28,788 nucleotides of DNA, taken from a virus. Made by a program: the position numbers and the translations under genes. Location: positions 1-28,788 of IMG/VR virus record IMGVR_UViG_3300030101_000677, one strand, 5' to 3'. The notes under the pieces were generated by a model. It was not told the origin of the DNA. It did not search any database and saw only the letters and a program-made list of their open reading frames with translations. Of this stretch, positions 1 through 6,649 are shown piece after piece. Position 1 is the stretch's first letter; every line of letters starts with the position of its first letter.

Positions 1-146
1 ATCAGCTCCCGTGATGTCTCTAACGATACTAACCTAGCCGTAAGTTCTGTGTATGCGAACACGCCCATTGCAACGAGCACAATCAAACTGGCAACCGTCT
101 TCATCGGCATCTGTACAGCTGCGGACTCGGAAATTTTAAGTGCCAT
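1..146 (-). CDS. Small membrane protein, 3' end outside window
   Basis: The start codon is at 146-144 and the reading frame stays open for 48 codons to the window edge, so the protein is incomplete. The visible N-terminus is MALKISESAAVQMPMKTV, followed by a hydrophobic stretch at about residues 18-32 (ASLIVLVAMGVFAYT) and then a polar region (ELTARLVSLETSREL) that looks like the start of a coiled coil. This layout, a short cytoplasmic head, one membrane helix and a coiled coil, is common among small marine phage proteins often placed near lysis functions. That comes from memory, not a search. The start overlaps the stop of the upstream 84 aa gene as TAATG, so it is probably translationally coupled. 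A spanin or holin-accessory role is possible but not shown. Confidence 0.7.
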   Translation of the reverse strand, partial: MALKISESAAVQMPMKTVASLIVLVAMGVFAYTELTARLVSLETSREL

Positions 147-400
147 TAGTTTGCTAGTGGATTCTTGCTACTTGCTTTCAGTTCCTGTATTTCCAATTCT
201 AATACTTGAATTGTTTTTTCTAAAACTGCGATGTCCTTTTTGTTTTCACCTAAAGTTTGAATGATAGGATCTGGATTAAATGCTTCCATACTGTCTAACT
301 TAGACATTACTTCACCATATTTTATGAACCCAGCACCTATTGCACCAAGGACACCAATCAAAGCAGCGACTCCTGCCAATTGTTCTTTTATTTTACCCAT
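146..400 (-). CDS. Small membrane-anchored coiled-coil protein (84 aa)
   Basis: This is an 84-residue protein with a short basic N-terminus (MGKIKEQL), one hydrophobic segment at about residues 8-27 rich in Ala/Gly/Ile/Val, and a C-terminal half with heptad-like Leu/Ile spacing (AVLEKTIQVLELEIQELKA) that predicts a coiled coil. The layout resembles inner-membrane spanins or small phage membrane accessory proteins, but no family-specific residues are recognised. The start overlaps the end of the 480 aa gene by 8 bases and follows GAGG about 9 bases upstream. The stop overlaps the next start as TAATG. With the partial gene downstream it forms a pair of small membrane proteins at the end of this transcription unit. 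Confidence 0.7.
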   Translation of the reverse strand: MGKIKEQLAGVAALIGVLGAIGAGFIKYGEVMSKLDSMEAFNPDPIIQTLGENKKDIAVLEKTIQVLELEIQELKASSKNPLAN

Positions 401-1835
401 TTTTTAGTACCTCTATCTCTCTTATCAATTTTTGTTTTTCAAGTCTAATACTATTAATCTCGTTTTGTTGCGTAAAAATAGGGTCATTTTGTTGGTATTC
501 TGCAAGGTTTTTTGTGTAAATTATTCGATTATCAAAGATATTAAGTTGGTCTTCGTATATTTTATCTTCTTTATAAAACGGGACATTATAATTTAATAAA
601 ATAGAATTGTCCATCATTGCATTTATTTTTATAAAATTTTTAGCTTGCAAATTTTTACCAACTTCTTTAATCTTTTCGTCAATTTTATCTAAAGTTTCAA
701 CAAGTCTAGCATCCGCTTTAGCCTCACGTACCTTTTCTTTTTGTTCTGCTCTACTCTCTGTCTCAGCTTTGGCTGTTTCAGTAGGCTCCTCGCCACTGGA
801 TTCCTCTGCAATCTCTTCTGGTTGTTCTTCTTTTTTTTCTTCATTTGTTGCCATCTCCATTGGTTTGTTCATTATGGGTTTTTCCTCTTTTTCTTCAACA
901 AACTCTTCAAACTCCTCTACCATTTCTTCTGGCATCTCTTCAAACTCTTCGACCATTTTGGGTTCTTCCATAGTTTGGAATGATTCTAAAGTAGGTTCTT
1001 TGTATTCCATAAGAGATACAACTTCAAACTCTTCCTCTATTTGAAACTCTTCTGTAATGGCAAACTCCTCTTCAAACGTAAATTCTACAATTTGTTCTAT
1101 TTCTTCAAACTCTGTAAACAATTCTTCAAACACCTCTGTTATCTCTGTTTGTATGGCAGGTGGTAGTGGTGCGTAATCGATATCTAATAATGTTGCTCTA
1201 AGTTCTGCACCGACCAAATTGGGTCCTATCGCTGCTGTAGAGTTAGTGTCTCCACCATCTAATCCTTGCCACTCCCAGCTCCAGTTTCTTGCTCCTGTGC
1301 CATTGTGAATTACTGTATCTGTGTATGTAAAAGTGTTGCCATAATATCCAGCGTCGTTGTTTCTACTTTGTGTTGTGCTATTTAATACATTGTTAGATTC
1401 ATCTAATATTTTTACTGTTGTTGAATAAGTATCTCTTTGTCCACCACCAGAGGATGCTTGACCACATTGATGAGCAGAACCTACCCACTCACAGTTTTGT
1501 ACTTCTGTTGTAGAGTTTAATCTTACGCCACCATCTAAACTATTTGCTGTTGTTGTAAACTGACCACCGTTTTGTTTTTCTGTTGTGATATTAGATAAAG
1601 ATCCATTTGCTGATACAGTCCCGGTTCCTGTTGCCTCTATCTCGTTTGGATAATATGTTGTACCAGACATTGTCCAGTTGCTAGTGCTATTAAAACCATC
1701 AATAGATCCACTAGAGTTTTGTAAATTAGTTTGCCCGGTGCCTGCGTTGGGTAATAGATTACCTGATGTTGCTTCTTCAGCGTTACTCTGCGTTATCCAT
1801 ACGGATATCGCTAGGAGGAGTATTAGCTTTTTCAT
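393..1835 (-). CDS. Exported protein with Glu-rich central region (480 aa)
   Basis: The N-terminus is a classic Sec signal peptide (MKK, then LILLLAISVWITQ, with likely cleavage after SNA at about residue 19). Residues about 20-220 are Asn/Thr/Ser/Gly-rich and look beta-structured, with a Cys pair (NCEW...QCGQ) and aromatic Trp clusters (WSWEWQGLDGG), suggesting a lectin-like or surface-binding fold. Residues about 230-350 are extremely acidic, with repeated EEF/EEM blocks. The C-terminal ~110 residues are a normal-composition domain ending in a helical Lys/Glu segment. I recognise the Asn/Thr-rich domain from marine phage contigs but know no function. A secreted, non-virion-looking protein in a phage could act in lysis, superinfection exclusion or the host envelope; all of these are inference. 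The start at 1835 has GAGGAAGCAA upstream, lying inside the previous gene. Confidence 0.8.
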   Translation of the reverse strand: MKKLILLLAISVWITQSNAEEATSGNLLPNAGTGQTNLQNSSGSIDGFNSTSNWTMSGTTYYPNEIEATGTGTVSANGSLSNITTEKQNGGQFTTTANSLDGGVRLNSTTEVQNCEWVGSAHQCGQASSGGGQRDTYSTTVKILDESNNVLNSTTQSRNNDAGYYGNTFTYTDTVIHNGTGARNWSWEWQGLDGGDTNSTAAIGPNLVGAELRATLLDIDYAPLPPAIQTEITEVFEELFTEFEEIEQIVEFTFEEEFAITEEFQIEEEFEVVSLMEYKEPTLESFQTMEEPKMVEEFEEMPEEMVEEFEEFVEEKEEKPIMNKPMEMATNEEKKEEQPEEIAEESSGEEPTETAKAETESRAEQKEKVREAKADARLVETLDKIDEKIKEVGKNLQAKNFIKINAMMDNSILLNYNVPFYKEDKIYEDQLNIFDNRIIYTKNLAEYQQNDPIFTQQNEINSIRLEKQKLIREIEVLKNG

Positions 1836-2385
1836 TTGCTTCCTCTATAATTTTTAATTCTTTTACGTATAAATCATAGTCAGGTCTTAACTTGTCATAT
1901 TTTTTCCAAGCCTCTGTTGCTTTAGAACCTATCTGTCCTTCAAACGGACAAGGTGTTCCTGCGTGATGCATAGCTTGAAAAACTCTTTCATCCTGACAAA
2001 GCATACTTACAGCTGCTACTTTCATACCTTGATTTGATAATTCTCTTGCTAATTTTATTCTTTCACAATTTTTATCTCTAAAATGTTTACCACCTGATAC
2101 ACCTAAACCAAAAGTTTGAACACCAGCTGATACACCCACAGCGCAAATATCCATACCACCTGCTCCTACGTTTGGCGCAGATGCAGTTGGAGGTGCTGAT
2201 CTTATATTTGATGTTGAATTGTTTGTTGTTGTAGAGGCAGAACTAGATCCTGATTCGTACGTTGTGGCATTAGTATAGCCACCCGTTATCGAAGTATTCG
2301 ATCCGCTTGTATTATTTTGAGTCGTATCTGCGTACACCAAGCCTGTGAAAAGACACGCCCATAAGAGGGCATATAGTCTTTTCAT
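1783..2385 (-). CDS. Exported Cys-containing hypothetical protein (200 aa)
   Basis: The protein has a signal peptide (MKRLYALLWACLFTGLVYA, predicted cleavage before DTT), then a Ser/Thr/Asn-rich linker to about residue 70. A compact conserved-looking domain follows with Cys residues in DICAVGVSAG, DKNCERIKLA, SMLCQDERV and GTPCPFEGQ, which would allow two disulfides in the periplasm. The domain contains the phrase AMHHAGTPCPFEGQIG, which I associate with marine phage hypotheticals. No enzyme motif is recognised. The last 53 bases overlap the signal-peptide region of the 480 aa gene in another frame. The start lacks a good Shine-Dalgarno sequence and sits one base after the stop of a 23-codon ORF, so it is probably translated by reinitiation. 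Confidence 0.78.
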   Translation of the reverse strand: MKRLYALLWACLFTGLVYADTTQNNTSGSNTSITGGYTNATTYESGSSSASTTTNNSTSNIRSAPPTASAPNVGAGGMDICAVGVSAGVQTFGLGVSGGKHFRDKNCERIKLARELSNQGMKVAAVSMLCQDERVFQAMHHAGTPCPFEGQIGSKATEAWKKYDKLRPDYDLYVKELKIIEEANEKANTPPSDIRMDNAE

Positions 2386-2386
2386 T

Positions 2387-2458
2387 TTAGTTTACCCAGA
2401 ATTTACCAACGATTTTTTCCCAAATGCTTTTAATTTTTTCCCACACTTTTTTAATCAT
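2387..2458 (-). CDS. 23-residue cationic amphipathic peptide ORF
   Basis: The ORF runs from ATG at 2458-2456 to TAA at 2389-2387. Its start overlaps the end of the 216 aa gene by 8 bases, it has a strong Shine-Dalgarno sequence (GAGGAG, about 7 bases upstream), and its stop lies one base before the start of the 200 aa gene. The peptide begins MIKKVWEKIK and carries Trp at 6, 13 and 21 and a 7-residue repeat (WEKI at 6-9 and 13-16). Hydrophobic residues at 2, 5, 6, 9, 12, 13, 16, 17, 20 and 21 form one face of an ideal amphipathic helix. There are six Lys and two Glu, so the net charge is about +4. It may be a membrane-active (lysis-type) peptide or simply a coupling leader for the next gene; the sequence supports translation but not function. 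Confidence 0.6.
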   Translation of the reverse strand: MIKKVWEKIKSIWEKIVGKFWVN

Positions 2459-3101
2459 TTTTCTTCTCCTCAATTTCGTAAAAGAAGTTATCCGTATCTT
2501 CGGTCTTCCATTTACTTGTGTTTTCTACATTCCATTCAGATGTTTGGACTTTCCAATCTGGTACATTATTCTTCACTGTAAATGAAGGTATGTCCCATAT
2601 ACATCTGTTGTTAGGTTGTGCTGCATAGTTCCCATCATCGAGGGCTATGATGTGAGCACATTTGTGCTCGTGCGGTATCTCTGAATGATCCGTATCCATT
2701 ATATTACTTTCAGGATGTGCAAAGTCAACAGTAAATAAATATTTACCGTGATGCCATTTTTTGTCTTTGCCTATGTATTTACCGGCTTGTGCCTCTAGGA
2801 TATCCCAAGAATGCACAGAAGGATAATAACTAAAACAGTTCCATAACTGTAACTCATCAAGTCTACGTTTAGGAACGTCTTTCGCTTTAAAACCTCTTTG
2901 AATAAACGCAGTAATCGGCAAACGGTAGAAGATTGCACCATTTTCCATAATCGCGTGAAATAAAATCGATTTACCAGTGATCGAACTAATCCCAAAGATA
3001 ATACAATCTTCAACTTCGCCGTGATGTTTCTTAAGATCATAGAGATATTCTCTCCTGATTTGTGCGTATTCCGGTGGTATGTTTGCGTTTAGATATGCCA
3101 T
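2451..3101 (-). CDS. Conserved marine-phage hypothetical protein (216 aa)
   Basis: This is a soluble, aromatic-rich protein with no signal peptide or membrane segment. The N-terminus (MAYLNANIPPEYAQIRREYL) and the phrases GEVEDCIIFG and ILFHAIMENGAIFYRLPI match, from memory, a protein repeatedly seen just downstream of DNA polymerase in uncultured marine phages. I recognise no catalytic motif. His/Cys residues are scattered (KKHHGEVEDC, IPHEHKCAHI) but no clear zinc site is visible. The start is 2 bases after the polymerase stop, so the two are probably co-translated. The C-terminus ends in acidic/lysine residues and its coding overlaps the start of the 23-residue ORF. Its position suggests an early or middle gene linked to replication. 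Confidence 0.8.
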   Translation of the reverse strand: MAYLNANIPPEYAQIRREYLYDLKKHHGEVEDCIIFGISSITGKSILFHAIMENGAIFYRLPITAFIQRGFKAKDVPKRRLDELQLWNCFSYYPSVHSWDILEAQAGKYIGKDKKWHHGKYLFTVDFAHPESNIMDTDHSEIPHEHKCAHIIALDDGNYAAQPNNRCIWDIPSFTVKNNVPDWKVQTSEWNVENTSKWKTEDTDNFFYEIEEKKND

Positions 3102-3103
3102 AG

Positions 3104-4948
3104 TTAATCATTTATTGTTCCCCAATTCTTACCAGACTCATAATCAACTTTGTTAGGGATTTCTAATTTAACAGCATTCTCCATAATCTCAACAATTTTT
3201 TTAGCTTGTTCCGGTGACTCCACAGAAATATCTAACTCATCGTGTATTTGTATGTGTGCGACAATTCCTTCTTTGTATAAATCTAACATAGATTTTTTTG
3301 TCATATCAGCAGCAGAACCTTGAATTAATTTATTAAGAGCCTTGTATGTGTATGCTCTTTTTATTCCTGGGCCATACTCTGCTCTTGCCTCATCAAACGG
3401 TAAAGCTTTGTGTATACCAAACTGATTTGGTTCCCATAAATGAAACCGACATAGTCTACCTAGTAATGTTCTTATTTGTCCTCTTCGTTGTGCTCTATTA
3501 GAAACAGAGTTCATAAGTGATTTAACAAATGGTACTCTGCTGTGATAAATATTAAATAGTTCTTCTGCTTTATCTTTACTAACACCTAGTTCTGCTTGTA
3601 GCTTTGCTTTACCCATACCATAAAAAAGACCCAAATTGATCGTCTTCGCAGCTGTCCTTGGTATGTTTGCCATTTTTGCTACGATAGTATGAAAATCTGC
3701 ATCACCCTCATCGTAAGCCTCTTTAACACCAAATACACTGGTGTCTTGGTCTAGAGATGCATAGTGCACTACAAGTCTTGGTTCTTGTTGACTGTAGTCA
3801 AAGCATCCCCACTCGCAACCTGACTCTGGTAAAAATAGGGATCGAATCAGTGGACCTAGGTCTTTATTACGAGCAGGAATCTGTTGTAGGTTAGGATTAG
3901 AATATGAAAATCTGCCAGTGACAGTGCCACCTTGGTCAGATCTTATTTGATTAATATCCGCGTGTATCCTACCTTTGTGTTCATATTTTATTATTGTATC
4001 AATAAAAGTTGTGTGTGCCTTGTTTATCTCTCTAGCTTTTGCTATGTTTTTAACTAGAGGATGCGTATGATTAGACAAAAAGTTTTTAGTAAAGGATGGT
4101 GCTTGTGTTTTTGCAGTTCTTTCATAAGGTAAATTTAACTTGTCAAAAACTTTGGCAATCGATCTTGCTGCCCATATTTGACATTCTACTCCTGTCTCTT
4201 TGGTTACTTCTAATAATAATTGTTTTTCTTGTGTACTTAACTCTTGTTTCAATTTATGAGCTGATTCGGTATCGACACGAACCCCTTTAAATCTCATATC
4301 AACTAGACACGGAAACAAATCAGTTTCTAAATCAAAGATAGATCCTAGATCCTGGTCGCTTAATTCTTTTTGCATCACTCTCCATAAAGAATAGGTCAAC
4401 TCTGCATCCCTTTTTGCATAATTACCTACGTATAGTGCGGGTAATTTCCACATATCTGCTTTAGGATCTAGGCCCCATTCTTGTGCTGCATTGTTTAATT
4501 CTGTTTCATTTTTACCTTGGCCAACATAATCCCAACCTAAACTATTAAGATCGTATCTATATCTATTTTCGTTGACTAATGATGCAGCTATCATTGTGTC
4601 ATAGATTCTACCATTTAATTTAAAACCCATAGATCTAATCCAACACACATCATACATTGCATTGTGAAATATTTTATCTGCTGTTGACTCACAAATATCT
4701 TTAAACCATTTCATTACTAAGTCTTTGTCAAGATTACCACCACCTTCGTGGTCAAATGGAAAGTATTCAGAGTAGCCATCTGTAGCAATAGCTATTCCAA
4801 CTACTTTACCTCTATCAACTACTGAACCTGTACCTAATTTTTTTAAATCTGGATCGTAAGTTTCTAAGTCAATTACTATCTCATCACAGTGTCGAAGATC
4901 TGGAAACTCTGTGGGTTTAACCCATTCTGTTTGAGCTTTAAATATCAT
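3104..4948 (-). CDS. polA: Family A DNA polymerase with 3'-5' exonuclease, Leu762 type
   Basis: This is the replicative phage polymerase. I take ATG at 4948-4946 as the start (614 aa) because GGAG lies about 9 bases upstream; the longer frame to 5023 would overlap the DUF3310 gene by 86 bases. Exonuclease motifs are D27/E29 (IDLET), N96-D100 (HNAMYD) and Y177-D181 (YAKRD). Polymerase motifs are TGRF near 344-347, motif A with D384 (CFDYSQQEPR), motif B R431/K435/L439/Y443 (RTAAKTINLGLFYG) and motif C H569-D570-E571 (QIHDELDIS). The residue equivalent to E. coli Phe762 is Leu439. The N-terminal 5' nuclease domain of bacterial Pol I is absent, as is usual in phages. The gene follows the UvrD helicase and DUF3310 genes in one run. 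Confidence 0.97.
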   Translation of the reverse strand: MIFKAQTEWVKPTEFPDLRHCDEIVIDLETYDPDLKKLGTGSVVDRGKVVGIAIATDGYSEYFPFDHEGGGNLDKDLVMKWFKDICESTADKIFHNAMYDVCWIRSMGFKLNGRIYDTMIAASLVNENRYRYDLNSLGWDYVGQGKNETELNNAAQEWGLDPKADMWKLPALYVGNYAKRDAELTYSLWRVMQKELSDQDLGSIFDLETDLFPCLVDMRFKGVRVDTESAHKLKQELSTQEKQLLLEVTKETGVECQIWAARSIAKVFDKLNLPYERTAKTQAPSFTKNFLSNHTHPLVKNIAKAREINKAHTTFIDTIIKYEHKGRIHADINQIRSDQGGTVTGRFSYSNPNLQQIPARNKDLGPLIRSLFLPESGCEWGCFDYSQQEPRLVVHYASLDQDTSVFGVKEAYDEGDADFHTIVAKMANIPRTAAKTINLGLFYGMGKAKLQAELGVSKDKAEELFNIYHSRVPFVKSLMNSVSNRAQRRGQIRTLLGRLCRFHLWEPNQFGIHKALPFDEARAEYGPGIKRAYTYKALNKLIQGSAADMTKKSMLDLYKEGIVAHIQIHDELDISVESPEQAKKIVEIMENAVKLEIPNKVDYESGKNWGTIND

Positions 4949-5213
4949 TATCTTTTCTCCACTTCTTATATCCTTCCGTCCAAGATTCTTTCTTTTCTTC
5001 TGTGTTTGAATAATCTCTTTCAATAATCATTTCTATAAAGTGTATTGCTTTCAATAAATCTTGTTTCTTTCCCTTATCACGATGTCTAATTATGTACTTA
5101 ATAGCACATCCCTCCGGGTATAACAACTCATTCTCAACTACAAACTTGCTTGGCTGTATGACATACTTTTGATAGTGACTCCCGCCGTGTTGCTTGTCCC
5201 ATACTTTACTCAT
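4938..5213 (-). CDS. DUF3310 family protein (91 aa)
   Basis: The small soluble protein carries the hallmark pattern of DUF3310: GSHYQKYVIQPSKFVVEN, then EGCAIKYIIRHRDKGKKQDLLKAIHFIEMIIE in residues about 11-68. The family is widespread in phages and is sometimes labelled nucleotide-kinase-like, but its biochemical role is not settled. The start overlaps the stop of the UvrD helicase as ATGA, and the stop lies 11 bases inside the start of the polymerase gene, so it sits tightly between two replication enzymes. The C-terminal 25 residues are rich in Lys, Glu and Trp and look less conserved. Membership of the family is clear; its function here is unknown. Confidence 0.88.
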   Translation of the reverse strand: MSKVWDKQHGGSHYQKYVIQPSKFVVENELLYPEGCAIKYIIRHRDKGKKQDLLKAIHFIEMIIERDYSNTEEKKESWTEGYKKWRKDNDI

Positions 5214-6649
5214 ATTATAAACTCCTTCTGTTTGTTTTTACATTTTACTAAATACAAATCCTGTATCGCTCTTGTTACACCAACATACCAAACGCGATAT
5301 TCTTCATCTTGTTTCCACACAGATTTGTTAGCCGCTCTAATAGTATTTATTGTTTGATTTAAAAATAAAACTACATTTGTGGCTTCACCGCCTTTTGCGC
5401 TGTGAATTGTGGAAACTTTTATTCTAGGTGATTTAGATAAATCCTCCCCATTAATAATCATCTTAAAAACATAATCAATTTTTTCTTGTGATACATTTGT
5501 GAAAGCGTCATACCATTTTAAAGATTTATTTGGTTTACCTTTTATTTTTTCAAGAAGTCTTTGTAGTTGCACTTCTGCTATCTCTTCGCCTTTTCTAAAT
5601 TTATCCCAGTTTAGAATGTCATCGTAAAATTTTTTAGAAATACTTTGTCCATCTTTAGTTTCAAAAAAGAAACCTTTGTTTTTTAAAATTAAAGGAATTT
5701 GTTTTAATAATGGATTCGTTCGTGCAAGTATTAACCAATCTCCCTCACCCATATTTATTTCTTTAAAATTATATACGTCTATCACCTGTCCTTTTAATTG
5801 CTTTGGAAGATAATCTTTTTCTAATCGATTATCTTTGACTCTAGATATTATGGATAAAGCTTTTTGTTGCACAGTTTTAGGAACTCTTACTGATTGTTTT
5901 AGTGGCATCTCTGTTGCCTCCCAGTCTATAAATGAGTCTACATCAGCCCCTGCCCAGCCAAATATTGCTTGATCATCATCTCCAGCTATCCATACATCAC
6001 AACCATTATCTTTCTCTATTTTTTCTATCATATCCCATTGTATTTTTGATAGATCCTGTGCTTCGTCTATAAAGATTACATCTAATTTATTTTGTATGCT
6101 GCCTTTTTCTAAAAATTTTTCTAACATATCTGTGAAATCTATAAGTTCGTAAACTTTTTTATATTGATTAATAGCAGTATCTATGGCCTCTAATTTATCT
6201 CTTTCTACTTTGCCTAAGTGTTCGTTTAAATCTAACTGCTCTAGTGGTTTGATTCTTTTTACTCTGGCTAAATTAATTAGTGTTAGATACTCACTATCTG
6301 ATGTGAATACACCATTCCAAGCATTTTTTTCGTAGAATGCATATTTAATTTGTATACCAGATGTTTCACCAATAACTTTATAATTTAATTCATCCATTAC
6401 ATTTTCTTCTTTTAATCCTAAATTATTAAATGCAAGCGAGTGTAAAGTTTGAAAGTATTTAATATCTTTTTTAGTTAAGTTTGGTCTTAACTCTAAAAAC
6501 CTATCTCTAGCTTCTTCCGACGCTTTTTTTGTAAATGCAAAATATCCTATTCTATCTAGTGATATACCAGTATCTAAATACAATTTAACTTTATCTAATA
6601 ATGTTTTAGTTTTTCCTGTGCCTGGTGGTCCTACAACTTTATATCTCAT
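5210..6649 (-). CDS. UvrD/PcrA-type superfamily 1A DNA helicase
   Basis: This is an ATP-dependent 3'-5' DNA helicase. Visible motifs are Walker A GPPGTGKT (residues 7-14), motif Ia FAFTKKASEEARDR (about 38-50), Walker B IDEAQD (194-199), motif III GDDDQAIFGW (223-232), motif V STIHSAKGGE near 410, and motif VI VWYVGVTRA near 455. At 479 aa it is shorter than bacterial UvrD (about 700 aa), so the 1B/2B accessory subdomains must be reduced. Motif IV reads QSVRVP, not the usual NYRSP. Its start overlaps the primase stop as TAATG and its stop overlaps DUF3310 as ATGA. With no DnaB-type helicase in view, it is the best candidate for unwinding at the phage fork. Confidence 0.95.
   Translation of the reverse strand: MRYKVVGPPGTGKTKTLLDKVKLYLDTGISLDRIGYFAFTKKASEEARDRFLELRPNLTKKDIKYFQTLHSLAFNNLGLKEENVMDELNYKVIGETSGIQIKYAFYEKNAWNGVFTSDSEYLTLINLARVKRIKPLEQLDLNEHLGKVERDKLEAIDTAINQYKKVYELIDFTDMLEKFLEKGSIQNKLDVIFIDEAQDLSKIQWDMIEKIEKDNGCDVWIAGDDDQAIFGWAGADVDSFIDWEATEMPLKQSVRVPKTVQQKALSIISRVKDNRLEKDYLPKQLKGQVIDVYNFKEINMGEGDWLILARTNPLLKQIPLILKNKGFFFETKDGQSISKKFYDDILNWDKFRKGEEIAEVQLQRLLEKIKGKPNKSLKWYDAFTNVSQEKIDYVFKMIINGEDLSKSPRIKVSTIHSAKGGEATNVVLFLNQTINTIRAANKSVWKQDEEYRVWYVGVTRAIQDLYLVKCKNKQKEFII

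Noticed and set aside
607-1044. 145-codon plus-strand Ser-rich frame
   Set aside because: It is the complement of the Glu-rich region, where GAA/GAG codons read as Ser/Phe-rich sequence on the other strand. There is no ribosome site or family match.
4949-5023. Upstream extension of DNA polymerase to 639 aa
   Set aside because: It would overlap DUF3310 by 86 bases and adds a very basic unrelated leader. ATG at 4948 has a proper GGAG and leaves a short overlap.
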